From the NCBI GenBank assembly GCA_963693365.1, contig CAVNZM010000010.1, positions 8,246,001-8,310,000 of the forward strand: 64,000 nucleotides of DNA, read 5' to 3'. The position numbers and the translations under genes were made by a program. The notes below the pieces were generated by a model. It saw only the letters and a list, made by a program, of their open reading frames with translations. It made no database searches and was not told where the DNA came from. The stretch is from Amoebidium appalachense. Its lineage: Eukaryota > Ichthyosporea. Numbering within the stretch: the stretch's first letter is position 1; every line of letters begins with the position of its first letter. Shown here one piece after another: positions 22,266 through 55,099 of this stretch.

Positions 22266-23867
22266 ACACACACACACAAACACACACACACCTCACTGAT
22301 GAGATTCAGCCACTTGTCCACAATTTCGTTTGAGGGCACGTCGCCATCATCAAAGCGCCAATCCTGCAATCAGATTCCACATCAGCATATAATATTCCAC
22401 CCCATATTATTATATGGTATTACCACGTCACCTCAAATATACACGAAATTAAGTTGATATGCACCTTACCACACCATATACACCAATTATAGTAATAACC
22501 CAAATCATCATATGATATGTACCATATATTGCGAACCTGGCATGTCATGTACCATATTTCAGGCAAATTCATCTACCAATCAAATATCTCCAGATTATTT
22601 AACCCCCCCCCCCCCCCCCCCTTCTACCACGGCCACAGAACTTTGCCTTCCTTCATGTTTCTGGCTTGAACTATCCTCCACACCTGCTACACCTCCAATC
22701 TCTCGATCCCAATTTTGATTCCCAAAAGCAAAGGCCAAAAAGGAGAGGAACAGCCTTCTTTACCCACCCCCCCCCCCCCCCCCCCCCCCCCCACACACAC
22801 ACATAATCCGTGTGCCATGTTTTGGGGAAAAAACCCAAAAAAAGGTAGAACATGAAGAAAAAAACCGAAAGAGCCCAAAGGAAGAAGAGCATGGAGAGAG
22901 GGGCGGCACCAAAATGGGCCCGGGGAGGGGGGGGGGGGGGGGGGAGGATCACATACGTGGAAGTGCATGCCAGCGGCAAGCAGTGGCCCGGTCTGATACT
23001 CTGAGAGCAAGCCGTGTCAGATCACAAGCGTTCAGTGAAAAGACAACACCCATGCGCAGGGAGAGGAGAAAGGAGGGAAGGGAGGCCACACCACCCCTAC
23101 CCTATAGTGGACTGGCCTCCAAGCCATATGGAGGCCGAAGTCAAATCACACTTATAAAAATTCAACATGACCTACCTATTAACCCGTCCCTCCCCCCCCC
23201 CCCCCCTCCCCCCCCCTCCTCCCACCCCCCCCTCTCCCCCCCCTCCTCCCACCCCCCCCCCCCCCCCCCTCCCCCCCCTCCTCCACTGCTAATATAATAA
23301 TATACATGGAAAGCTAGAAAAGCACACAAGGCACTAGAATATTCCCAAGACTGCACGTCCCCCACATAAACAATCCGGGGCTCACGATTGCACTTGCAGA
23401 AAAATTCACACACATAAGGGTTGGAGGGAGTGAGGGGGGAGGGGGGGGGGGGGGGGGGGAAGGGGTATGACAAAGAAGGAGGGGGGGGGGGGGGGGGGGG
23501 GGGCCAAGGAAGGGAGGGAGGGAGGGGGGAGGGGGGGGGGAGTAGGGGGAGAGGAAGGGGGAGGTAGAAAGGGGGAGAGGGAGAAAGGGGGAGAGGGGGA
23601 GAGGGAGGGGAGACACACAGGTGCCTTCTCCTTCTCTGATCCACTCTTGCACCCACCCCACCCAGCCAGCACACAGCACATACACACATCCACCTAATAT
23701 TAACTGCCGACATCAACATTAGCCGTCTCTTTCTATCCCCCACTCCTCATCGAAGTCTCCTTCAGCCCATATTTGCACATCGACTGTCCAACACCAATTA
23801 AACGAGGTATGGAGCCCCAGATAAACATCCTGGGCAGGTGAGTTTTTTTTTTTTTTTTTTTTTTTGT

Positions 23868-23908
<41 letters not shown>

Positions 23909-24607
23909 CTTGTACCAGCATCACATGTGCGGACTACGTCAGTGACGTTGTACTTCTGGTATGTCTGCAGGTAGTAGTGCAAATTTGCATCCTTGGGGGT
24001 GTCTGTGACAAGAATGCGCAGGGGTCCATGCTCGATCACGGAGGTGCGCACGTACTGCTGCACCTGCAGGAGGGTGTCTAGGGAGAGCACGTTGAGGTCG
24101 ATGCCTGGCCCCGTGTAGCTGGGTTGCTGTGACATGGGGGTTAGGTTGGGTACTAGGGGGATATACATGTAGGTAGATAGTGTGGGTAGTGGATAGATGA
24201 CTTAGTTGGAGGATAGATAGTTTAGTTGGGGGATATATGCTCTAGTTGGTAAGTAGGTAGTCTAGCAGGGGGATAGATACCCTAGCTGGTGAGTAGGTAA
24301 TTTTGTTGGTGGATATATAATCCGGTTGGTGGATGAGTGGATAGTCTAAATGATCTGGTTGGATAGACAGATACTTCGATTGGCATGCCAATCACAAGTT
24401 GTTTGGTCATTGATATGCACGGCTCTATTGTTAGTCGTGTAATTGGCTTGTATTCCAGACGGGAAATCTAGTACTGTTGCTCAATAGATGAATGCCTTAA
24501 ACAGACAGTAGTTGGTAGATCAATATTTAATTGGCAAGAAGACACTATGATTGTTAGATAGTTCATCGAGATCACCCCCCCCCCCCCCTCTCCCCCTCCT
24601 CCCCCCC

Positions 24608-24648
<41 letters not shown>

Positions 24649-26102
24649 CCTAAAAGCACACAAATCAAAGGAGAGTGGGGGAAGGGCGTCCCAACACACA
24701 AATCAAAGGAGAGAGGGGGAAGGGGCGGGGGGAGGGGGTGGGGGAGACGATGTGGAATGTACAAGCAAAAATGGACAAGAAAAAACGAGAAACATGTGCA
24801 ACTCAAGCTTTGAGGATTTCAGGGGCACATGAATATAAAAACAACCGTGTTAGCGATTTTGGTGTTTATAAGTAATGATTTTAAAAATTAAAATAAAGGC
24901 ACGTACCAGGCTTGCAATGATGGTCTTAACCTGCTCTAGCTCACTGTCAGGTAATTTGCTGATGCTCAGTGTCAGCTCCCTGAGCTCGTCCTCGTCCATA
25001 AACTGAGCACTGTCAAACTCAACCATGCCAGACGACACCTGGCCCACAGGCCCCTGCATGCAAACAGTGGAACACATGTAAAAGAGCACAGTGCACCGAG
25101 CAGCGAAAAATGAATGTATGAGCACAGAAACGCTCAGGGATTAACAGTGGCCGGTTACGTGAGAGCACGATCTATTACCACAAAGGGGTATATCCTAAAA
25201 GGAACCCTTTCCCACAAGAGGAGCCGAACGGGGGGGGGGGGAGGGGGGGGGGGGGGGGGGGGGGGGGAATTCAGATCCACTGCAGCACTATGCACGTGGC
25301 AGGAGGGATTACAGAACGCTAGGCGGAAACTGAATCTGTACGTGTCAACTGTGAAGGCACGAACACAAGACCTCCGAGATGAGAAGATAGCATCACCTGA
25401 TAATTGTAAAGGTGGTGGTGATGGTGTTTTGTGTGTCTGTACAGTGTTGGGGAAGGGGTTGGACGGGGACGGGAGGGGAGGTGGGGGGGGGGGGAGGGGG
25501 GAGGGTGGAGAGGGCAAAAGGCGGCGGGGCGGGGGGGGGGGGGGGGGGGGGGGGGGGGGAGGAAGGTAGTGTGGCAATTACCCGGGCCACCTATCACTGA
25601 GTGCAGGGTTACCCAAGGAAGCCGAGCGTTTACTTATAAAAACACAGGAAGAGGGGGGGGGGGGAGGGGGGAGAGAGGAGGAGGGGGAGATGTTGGGCGA
25701 ACCGGCGCGGGGGGAGTGCGCGAATGCGACGTAGTTCTGAACTGATTTTGGTGACAGGTGGACTTGACAACAACGGAAGAAACAGACTGGCAACTTGTGA
25801 GAGGGGCTGGATCTAAAGTGCGGAGAAACTGAACTATGCCTGTTTGTGTGTACTTTCTGCGATGTGCATGTGAAATAAAACAGTGTCAATAGGAGAAAAG
25901 GAGGGTATAAGTGACCAAACGACAAGCAGCAGTAACATCGTGTCAAAACATCAAAAAATCGCAGCTGCAGATCCAGCCAGACTCCCTGTGTTAATTGACC
26001 ACTCAAAGCCACTCTGGCACCAACCTTCTTGCCGGGCGTGCTGGACCGTTGGACTGACGTGCCAAGCTCAGGCATCAGTTTAGGTGGCCTGCGGCTAGCG
26101 CT
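20361..26102 (-). CDS. NET domain fused to PRL/PTP4A-type dual-specificity phosphatase
   Basis: Minus-strand exons: 26102-26025, 25053-24907, 24126-23916, 23000-22957, 22363-22292, 21919-21858, 21194-21062 and 20408-20361 (TGA). Every junction is in phase. Exons 2 and 3 encode an extra-terminal (NET) domain as in BET bromodomain proteins: FMDEDELRELTLSISKLP, then a splice, then IDLNVLSLDTLLQVQQYV. The same third exon runs straight into a PRL phosphatase (LRILVTDTP, VVRTCDA). Later exons supply the WPD-loop equivalent DWRFDDG, the catalytic CX5R loop AVHCAAGLGRAP with its cysteine and arginine, and the C-terminal helices (RENRRGAINKKQLDYIL). The usual PRL redox cysteine of VRxCDA is kept. The protein ends in the basic tail ARKKSLLKKMLTFKK with no CaaX box. 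NET domains bind short lysine-rich motifs of chromatin and transcription proteins; PRLs bind CNNM magnesium transporters and dephosphorylate substrates slowly. A nuclear role is inference. The 5' end is not resolved, so bromodomains further upstream cannot be excluded. Confidence 0.85.
24133..24380. repeat. Degenerate minisatellite in the NET-PRL gene
   Basis: About seven diverged copies of a roughly 30-34-base unit built on the pattern tagttggtggatagata. It lies in the intron between the two NET-domain exons. Confidence 0.65.
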
Positions 26103-27958
26103 CTGCAAAAAATACGAAAGAAGGAAGAGGGAAATGGGGCAGTAGTTCCGGCCCACAGAAACACGAGCATGCGTACAGTACGAGGTAGCAGAAAGTCGGC
26201 AGAAAATGCCTGTAAAAATGGAGGCAAGAAAATGATGCTGCACACAAAAATACAGGTGTAGCCTCTGTTATTTGTGTGACAAGATGCACTAATTCGTTCT
26301 ATTTCGTTCACCTAAAAAGACGTTACGTAAACATTGGCCTCAAGGGCCAACACGCTAACATAACGGTACAAGGTTGCTGACATTACTGACCGCAGCTGTG
26401 GACAGCTCAGTCAGGCGTTTTGAATGTTTCAGTCGTGACGTGACGTCACCAACTATTTGGCTCTCATGAGAGAGCGCGGCAAATTGCTTTCTGTAGATCA
26501 ATTTACCGTCATCTCGTTTTTCCCTGTTCAGTGTATATCATATGAATCAATGAGTAGCACTAGTTGTAGTTCTCTTGTATACTAAATATTATCAGTACCT
26601 CCAATAAAAAAATACCATTAGTATATTATACACCTTTGAAAATACCCATGAGTCAGGATCGCCCGCACCTTCCTGCTGCTGCTGCTGCACCGGGCCAATG
26701 CAAATGTTCAGCACTCCTCATCACAGCTGCCACTTTTCACCAATCATATGAAGGCACGAATCCACAAGATCTACACAGATCTAAGTGCAGTCACAACAGT
26801 ACACACACATGTCTCACAGAGCGATCGAACCTGCATCACACGAGCCTGCATCGAGCCTGCATCACACGAGCCTGCATCACACATCACACATGCAAGGGTT
26901 GCAAAGTTGAGGGTGTAAGTGTACCGCATGCACAGACAAGCCGTGGCAGTTGCTCGCTACATGAGACCGGTATTGTTTATCACAGGCTGTTCAGTTAGGA
27001 TGAGACCGGTATTGTTAATTACAGGCTGTTCAGTTAGGATTACTCGTTTAGCCTTCTCGTAGACCTTTGTTGAGAACTTGCCTACTACCCATTCCGGCGC
27101 AAGCAAGACTGGACGAGTGTGAAACAGAGTGTACACACCAGATCCTCGCTCAAGGCAAATCAGCATCAAAAATGGAGTAATTATAACATTCAATAAAAAG
27201 GTGACGGTGGGTGATTGGGAGAACGGGAAGGTACACTTTAAGTGCGCATACCCCCCTCCCCCCCTCCCCTTCCCCTCCCCCCCCCCCCCCCCCCCCCCCC
27301 CCCCCGAAGGTGACGGTGGGTTAATGGGAGGAGGGGAAGGTACACTTTAAGTGCGCATACCCCCCTGCCCCCCTCCCCTTCCTCCCCCCAAAACACACAC
27401 ACCCAGTAGCTATATGGCTATATACTAGCCCGCCACGTCCCCTCACCATCTAACCATATGACCATTTAGGACTTGTCCGTCTCTCCCCCCATTCCCACCT
27501 ACTACCATCTGCGGTTGTGGGTCCCCCGCCCCCCTCCTCCCCCCTCCCCCCCAAACCCAAACCACCCACAAACTTTTAAAATTTCTTCATGTGATTAAAT
27601 TTCTGCCAAGTTTCACTGTGTTTCCATTTTATGGGGGGCAACTCCATCAAAATCGACATCCACCTTTGTGTGCGAGATTCCGAAAGGACAGTGGATGATG
27701 TGTATGATGGTGGGCAACTCTGGCGCATACGCATGTGGCATGGCTATACACGGAGCTATGGTGTGCGAATTCGTGGATCCATTCATGTTTGAATTTGTGT
27801 GTGTTACAATGTGAACACTATATGCTGGTGCGTATTGTTCTCTCTCTCTTTCTCTCCCTCCCTCTCTCCTTCTCTCTCTCTCTAGACTCTCTCTCTCACT
27901 CTCTCTCCCTCTCTCCCCCCCCTCTCTCTCTCTTTCTCTCTCCCCCCCCCCCCTCTCT

Positions 27959-28003
<45 letters not shown>

Positions 28004-28439
28004 CCTGAATCTCTCTCCCCCCTCCGGCTCCCTCCCTCCATCCCTCTCTCTCTCCATTCCTTTCTCTCTCTCTCTCCCCCCCCCACCCCCCCGTCCACTT
28101 CCCTCCCTCCATCCCTGTCTCTCTCTCTCTCTTTCTCTCTCTATCTCTATCTATCTCTTTCCCCTCTCCCACTATCTAACTCCCTATCTCTCTCTCTCTC
28201 TCCCCCTGTGTGTGTGCGCGCGCGTGTGTGTGTGCGTATGCGCATGTTGGCTTGTTCACATTGCGTATTTGTGGGTGCACCATTGCCATGTCTTTGTGTG
28301 TTTGTGTTTGTGTGTGTGTGTGCGCGCGCGCGTGTGTGTGTTATGTGTGTGTGTGCTGTTTGTACAACTCTCACGTTTGTTTGTGTGTGCTTATTGTGTG
28401 CCAGATGTACCGTACTAGGCTGTATATGTGCCGTGTTCC

Positions 28440-28509
<70 letters not shown>

Positions 28510-29177
28510 GGGGGGGGGGGGGGGGGGGGGGGGGATGGATTTGATTCTGCCATCGTACCGCAGTCTACAAAGGTGTGTGCAGTGTGTATCACAGTGTTTC
28601 ACTCTGGGTGTTTGCACGCACATGTGTGTGTGTGTGTGTGTTTGTGTGTGTCCGAGTGTACCCATGCACATGCACATTTGAGAGTACGCTTGTGTATGCA
28701 CGCCCGTGTGTGAGCATGTGTGTGAGATACCGTGTGCCTTTTCCATGTGTGCGTAAGTGTGGACGGTCCATGTGGTGCTGTAAGAGTCAAGGTGCACGTG
28801 TGTACACGTACTGTGTGTGTGTGTCTGCGTGCGTGCAGGTAACCGCGCATGCGCACATGTGTATGCTTGTGCCTTGCTGCTCTTGTTTCTTTCTCCCTCC
28901 ATTCTTTCTTTCTTTCTTTCTTTTTCCTTTCTTTCTTTCTTTCCTTCTTTCTTTCCTTTCTTTCTTTCTTCTTTATTCTTTTTCCTTCCTTTCTTGCCTT
29001 TCTTTGGAATTTTTTCTTTTTTTGTCTTCTTCCTTTGCCGCTTAAGTTCTTTTTTTTCCCCCTTTTGAATTCTTTTATTTCTTTGTTTTTCGGTTTACCT
29101 TCACCTTTTCCCTTCTTTTCTTTCCTTTATTTATTTCTTTCTTTCTTTTTCTTTCCTTATTTCTTTCTTTCTTTCTT

Positions 29178-29208
<31 letters not shown>

Positions 29209-29476
29209 GGGGGGATTTTTCCAGGCGAATGCTTTTGTGTGCACAAACTTCAAGATGATTTCATTTAGCACAAATAGCAGTTAATTGGGCAAATTTATTA
29301 TTTAATGCACATGAATTTCTGCACAACCGTGAAAAGAACACAAACATAAAAAATCACTGAGATCATCATGTTAGAGGATGGGCCTGCCTGCAGACCTCTG
29401 TTGACATAGAAGATCAAGATATATCACGTTATAACAATCACTGTACATAATCGTGAAGCTTTTATTACTTTTTTGT
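26103..29476. other. Intergenic or 5' region of the NET-PRL gene
   Basis: Contains a 36-base direct repeat at about 26966-27040, a duplicated segment of about 100 bases (27202-27290 and 27308-27395, sharing ggtacactttaagtgcgcat), a (CT)n-rich block at 27838-28200, (GT)n at 28441-28506, and a (CTTT)n tract at 28895-29178. Upstream exons of the NET-PRL gene may be hidden here, but I could not define any. Confidence 0.5.
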
Positions 29477-30271
29477 TTACAGGAGCTCAGGGTGGCACAA
29501 TGTGCTGTTCTGCAGTGTGAATCTCTCCTCATCCTCGCAATATTTATCGCACGCCTCCACTGTCATGTTGCACGACAGCACGTTGGCCTCAGACGCACAC
29601 CAGAACGATGGGCCGTTGGTGCACGAGTTTGTGCCAACTAAGGTGGAAATGATGGGCTCACAGATAGGACTGTTGGTGAGTGTGGTGTACTCCTCTGTGT
29701 TGTTGCAGTATTTCTCGCATTCGTCCGTGGTGAAGTTGCACCGGTCGGCATTAGCAAAGGACGAGCACCAGAAAGATGGTCCCCATGTGCAAGGGTTTTG
29801 ACCAAGGGGATTGCAAATATCGCTGTCACTAATGTTGAAGCTGAGAGACTCTGACACATTTGTATCGCAATACTTGAAACACTCCGCCGTGCTGACATTG
29901 CACAGAGCCGCATTTTCCCTCGACTGGCACCAAAACGAGGGACCCCATGTGCAGTTGTTGTTGCCAACAATGGGGGTTAGTGTGGAGCACAGCGTGCCAT
30001 TCTGCAGTTCGGGGTATGCGTCATTGTTGTTGCAATACTTCTGGCATTCGTCTACTTCAAGACCGCACTCCGCGGCGTTCTCGTTAGAGGCACACCAATA
30101 TGAGGGTCCCCATGTGCATGGTTTATTCCCCCCAACGAAGTCACCTCCGTCCAAGGTGTTCTCCGAAACTGACTCTACGACGACTTCAGGTGCGCGATCG
30201 CCTGTAATGGGCGCAGCACTAGCGATGGCTGCGGCAGAGAGAACGATGGAAATAACTGTTGATAGAGCCAT
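29477..30271 (-). CDS. Secreted protein with four saposin-A-like repeats
   Basis: An intronless 264-residue frame with a clear signal peptide (MALSTVISIVLSAAAIASA, cleavage near residue 19-20). Four tandem repeats start at residues 52, 107, 161 and 217. Each begins with C-T-W/N-G-P-S-F/Y-W-C and continues through ENAAxC and a C-x-K-Y-C pair to a closing cysteine, so there are six cysteines per repeat. The CxxGPxxWC...AxxC...C pattern is that of the saposin A-type (SapA) domain, found as N- and C-terminal propeptide domains of prosaposin and surfactant protein B. No saposin B domain, the lipid-binding part, is present. Eight or more N-glycosylation sequons (for example NGT, NVS, NFT, NST) are spread through it, fitting an extracellular or lysosomal glycoprotein. 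Function is unknown; lysosomal sorting or an extracellular coat role are both possible. Confidence 0.82.
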   Translation of the reverse strand: MALSTVISIVLSAAAIASAAPITGDRAPEVVVESVSENTLDGGDFVGGNKPCTWGPSYWCASNENAAECGLEVDECQKYCNNNDAYPELQNGTLCSTLTPIVGNNNCTWGPSFWCQSRENAALCNVSTAECFKYCDTNVSESLSFNISDSDICNPLGQNPCTWGPSFWCSSFANADRCNFTTDECEKYCNNTEEYTTLTNSPICEPIISTLVGTNSCTNGPSFWCASEANVLSCNMTVEACDKYCEDEERFTLQNSTLCHPELL

Positions 30272-30378
30272 TGTGAATGTTTGTTCGAGTAGTGGTGGTT
30301 TTTGTTTAGTTCAATGAGAGATGGGAAGGAAACTGCGCATGGGATGGACTGACTGATCAATTTTTGATGAGCGGTCTG

Positions 30379-30388
30379 CTTTTATAGG
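30379..30388 (-). promoter_or_regulatory. TATA box of the saposin-A-repeat gene
   Basis: On the minus strand this reads CTATAAAAGC, a near-consensus TATA box about 108 bases upstream of the start codon, leaving room for a short 5' untranslated region. CCAAT-type pentamers (minus-strand ATTGG) occur just upstream, near 30414 and 30451. Confidence 0.65.
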
Positions 30389-30962
30389 GCCATGTCCAAT
30401 GTCAATTTTTACTAGCCAATCAGCGATGACTATTTGTTTCCAGTTTCGAAAGCCAATCGTATGAATCTTATACTAGCTTTATTTGGCTTGACGATCTTCT
30501 CAGGCAGCCGCCGGGGAACTTCCGAATCCACACCATAACTTCAGTGAACACAGAACTAACACTATCAGCCGCATTTACTAGTAACAATAAACACTTCTTG
30601 TAAATATGACTCTCTTTATTTCTTCTTAAGGGATTTCTTATAGGGTTTCCTTTTCAGTTTGGCTTATTGTATGCACCTGTAACTGTTGTGGTCTTTCATG
30701 AAAACGTCATCTTCAGAGTAGTCTTCCTAAACTAACGTAGTCTTAGTTCTGAAAGGTCATCAGAACATCTGAAATGACCCATCACAGCACTTTACACTGA
30801 CAGTATCAGATATGTCTGAGATGTCATTGAGATATTGAAAATTTCTTAATTACTATCATCTATAACAATTTTGAATAGAATATAAAGATCTGATACAATA
30901 TACTTATGACATCATTAGAAAAGCAGAACTTTCAATACAGTTCAAAGACTTTGAAAAAAAAT

Positions 30963-31092
30963 TCTTTTGACTGGATTTATTCGACGGAAAGATTTTTTTT
31001 CTTTTTTCTTTTGACTGGATTTATTCGACGGAAAGATATGCAAGTATGCACGGCATCATGGCTGAGAAGACAGTAAAACGGAAAGATATGCT
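30963..31092 (+). repeat. Interspersed repeat, internally duplicated copy
   Basis: The string ttgactggatttattcgacg occurs twice here (near 30968 and 31012), followed by an ATGCACGGCAT-containing tail. A third diverged copy lies at 58636-58710 in the same orientation and with the same tail, about 27.6 kb away. It is therefore a dispersed element, probably a fragment of a transposon or SINE of unknown type. Confidence 0.6.
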
Positions 31093-31266
31093 TTGAAATT
31101 TAGATTATGCCCCAGAAATTGAGTGTTGGGGGACCACACCTTGGCAAATGTCGATGGATTTGATTGGCTTCATGAATTCGTAAAAACATGATTGGTGGAC
31201 GTAGGGGCCAATAGATTGCAAAACGTTACTGATTGGTGATTGTTTCCGTTGTATAGGTCCGCCGAC

Positions 31267-31727
31267 CAGGGCAGGCCCTCAGGGCGAACAATGCACCCCT
31301 ATAGGCTATAGGGCTGTTATGGCTCGGCTAGCCAGCCGGCAAGCCAGCCGGAATCCTCCTCAGCCGAGCCGCGCTGAAATCGTTCCGGAAGGCGGCTTGT
31401 CTGGAATCCCCCCAACCCTTCTCCCAAGCGTGGGCTATCCCACAGTCTACCAATCATAAAGGTCAATGATTGTTTATATAAAGGCTCTAAAGATTAATTC
31501 TACAGGCGGAATTGAATCAGGATTATGACTAATAGTAATTGGTTCAGTTTTATTAGAAAATATAGAAACTTTAAAAAACTAAATTGCAATTTTATACCTG
31601 AAAAATATAATTTAATATAAAATAATCGGTATTTTAAATTTTTCAACGTCCAGCCGACTCGAGCCGGCTAGCCAGCTGCGATGGAGGGTTTAGCCAGCTG
31701 AGCCAGACTAAAGGCTTAACAGCCCTG
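31267..31727. mobile_element. Non-autonomous hAT-like MITE
   Basis: A 461-base element begins CAGGGC and ends GCCCTG. It is flanked on both sides by the perfect 8-base direct repeat CCGCCGAC (31259-31266 and 31728-31735). An 8-base target duplication with CAGGG termini is the hallmark of hAT transposons. Subterminal motifs related to GGCTAGCC/CAGCTGGCTA occur near both ends, and an inverted AGGGCTGTTA motif sits at 31309 and at the right end. The middle is AT-rich and has no open frame, so mobilisation would need a transposase supplied in trans. The terminal match is short beyond 6 bases, so the superfamily call rests mainly on the target duplication. Confidence 0.7.
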
Positions 31728-52991
<21,264 letters not shown>

Positions 52992-53204
52992 GACATAGCA
53001 CCAAGCAAACAGGGTTAGGAACACGCGAGGCGAAATCTAAGGAGAAGCAGAGTTTGGAAAGAAAGAGCGGTATCACGAAGAATACGGGGGTGCTTGAGCA
53101 TAATTGGGAAGTGAAAAACAAGGAACCACGGAATTCTGGATGAAATCGAGGGGAGAGTAAACCAGGGGGAAGCTTGATTCCTGAAAAACGAAAAAAAAAA
53201 AAAA

Positions 53205-53249
<45 letters not shown>

Positions 53250-53300
53250 TAAAAGATTCTGGAAACATGAGAGGGAGCACCGTCGGAGTTGAAAAAATGA
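52992..53300. other. 3' flank of POLG
   Basis: Follows the TAA of POLG. It contains an A-run and a short (GA)n at 53190-53248. No canonical AATAAA is seen near the stop. Confidence 0.5.
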
Positions 53301-54205
53301 GGAAGGAAGAAAAAGAAAAAAACCAGAGGGGCGCAGGTGGCAGGGACACCCGAGAAGGCCCGGGCAGCACCAATCTCAAAGAAACTTTGGCAACCGAAAA
53401 GACAGAAACCGGCAGAAACCAGAAACCAGAACCTTATCGGAAGGAAAAAGCACGCACGAACACACGGAGTTAGCCTGAGGAGAGAAGGGACGCAGAGGAG
53501 GGGTTGGGTGGGTGGGGACTTTGCTCGAAGAATACTTGAGCTACTCCATTGCAGCACACATACAATTGTTGCAACATTCTATCTCTGACTTTTGGCTCCT
53601 CCCCCCAGCTGGTAACTGCATGCTAACCTCCCCCCCCCCGCCTCCCACCCCCGGCCCACGTTTCAAAACCAAGATTTCCTTGATAGGCGACTATATTAGA
53701 TTTATTCTTAGTACTTAGTTAATTAACTATGAGAAGTTTTGTGGATTACATGCTGAACCATTGACCACCGTGTATAGAGAGTGTTCAAGATTATACGATT
53801 GTCGTTGTAACTTTGCTTCCTGTCCAATGATCATCCCCTTCAAGAATAGTGGTTCCTATTTGTATACCTTCATCTCGGGATATCTGTGATATCTCGCACC
53901 TTTTATTATTGGATAATAAAGGACCTTTTTTTTTTTTTTTTTAAAAAAAAGGGAACAATGCAGGCCAACCGCCAGGTGGGGCTCTTGTCCCCACCCCCGT
54001 TTGCTCTCTGCTGCACGCACACAACCCCGACGTGACGAACAGTGTCACTGTTACAGTCACACAAATGTAGGTGAGAAGAACAGTTTTTTTTTGTTTTTGT
54101 TTTTTTTTAGTTTTCTTTTTGCCCCTCCCCACCTGGCAAAAAAGGTGTTGGGTGGGTGGAAAAATTTTCACGTCTAATAGGTTGAATAACTTTCAGATAT
54201 GCCCC

Positions 54206-54236
<31 letters not shown>

Positions 54237-54790
54237 AAAAAAAAAAAAAAAAAAGCAACGGTGCCCGGCCAACCGGCAAGGGGGGCTTTTGTCCCGACGC
54301 CATATTGCTGCCTGCTGTGCACACAACCCCGACTGCAAGAATACACAAATGCAGAAGAGAAGAAACACAATGAAGGGGTTGGAACGGTTGATTACCATAA
54401 TTTATAAAACAAACAAAAAAGTAGGAATTTTCAACGCCTTAGTGCCAAAAAAAAGAAAAAGAAAGAAAGAAAGAAAACACGGGGGGCTCTTGTCCCCACC
54501 GTGGGGCCCAGTACTACTAGTTTGCCGCCTGGCACATATGCCCTCCCCGACTGCACGAACACGCATGTTTGCAGGAGAGTAGAAACGCAAAGAAGGTGTT
54601 GGGTGGGTGGGAACTCTACAGGTCTGATGCCCCGACTCCCGGTGAAAAAAAAAAAAAAAAAAAAAAAAAAAAGTGACATTCCGGGGCGTGCTGAAGCTGG
54701 CACAGACTGCAAATGCCATGGAGTGAAGAAACGCAAAGAAGGGACTGAATTTCAATAAAATTCTTGTTTTCCTTTTTCTCAAAAGATTTA
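53300..54790 (-). mobile_element. Cluster of diverged SINE-like copies
   Basis: At least four related segments (about 53320-53520, 53940-54175, 54225-54375 and 54480-54625) share blocks such as GGCCAACCG, a CTTGTCCC block, CTGCTGCACRC-ACAACCCCGAC and GGTGTTGGGTGGGTGGG. They share these with the better-preserved copy at 54825-54995. Several are bordered by A-runs or (C)n(A)n on the plus strand, which is a T-run terminator if the element is read on the minus strand. Boundaries are approximate. Confidence 0.6.
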
Positions 54791-54824
54791 AAAAAAAAAA
54801 TAAAAAAAAGAAAACACCCCCCCA

Positions 54825-54995
54825 AAAAATCCCATCGTGTGCCCGGCCAACCGATCAGGTGGGTCTCTCGCACCCACCCCGGTATGCTGCCTGCTGCACC
54901 GGCCAGATTCGAACGTGAGTCTCTTGCGGCAGAGACCACGGTTTCAGAGGGCCGTGCAGAGACTGAGGCCTTACCTGCTAGGCCACAACGGCGCC
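54825..54995 (-). mobile_element. tRNA-derived SINE (tRNA-Ser/Leu-like head)
   Basis: On the minus strand the element starts GGCGCCGTTGTGGCC. It holds a perfect A box (TGGCCTAGCAGG, 54974-54985), a B box core (GTTCGAATC, 54906-54914), and between them a 6-bp hairpin GTCTCT/AGAGAC resembling a type II tRNA variable arm. The T-arm stem does not pair properly, so it is not a working tRNA. The body ends GGTTGGCCGGGCAC and a T-rich stretch, fitting RNA polymerase III transcription and termination. Confidence 0.7.
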
Positions 54996-55099
54996 TCAAT
55001 ATAAGTCCCCCCGATCGAAATAAAGTTGTAATTTGCTGCGATCAAACCAAATGCGGCATCACTGTGAACTTATCATATGATCTCGTAAATGCATATTTA

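Noticed and set aside
23162-23743. Minus-strand proline-rich frame inside the NET-PRL gene
   Set aside because: It is translated intronic poly-C/poly-G, and the exons on either side join without it.
26960-27193. Minus-strand frame around LLAPEWVVGKFSTKVYEKAK as an upstream NET-PRL exon
   Set aside because: No clear splice sites in the right phase and no bromodomain or other motif. Part of it is a 36-base tandem repeat.
54900-54995. Functional tRNA-Ser or tRNA-Leu gene
   Set aside because: A and B boxes are good, but the T-arm stem has several mismatches, the anticodon arm is not convincing and a repeat body follows. A SINE head fits better.
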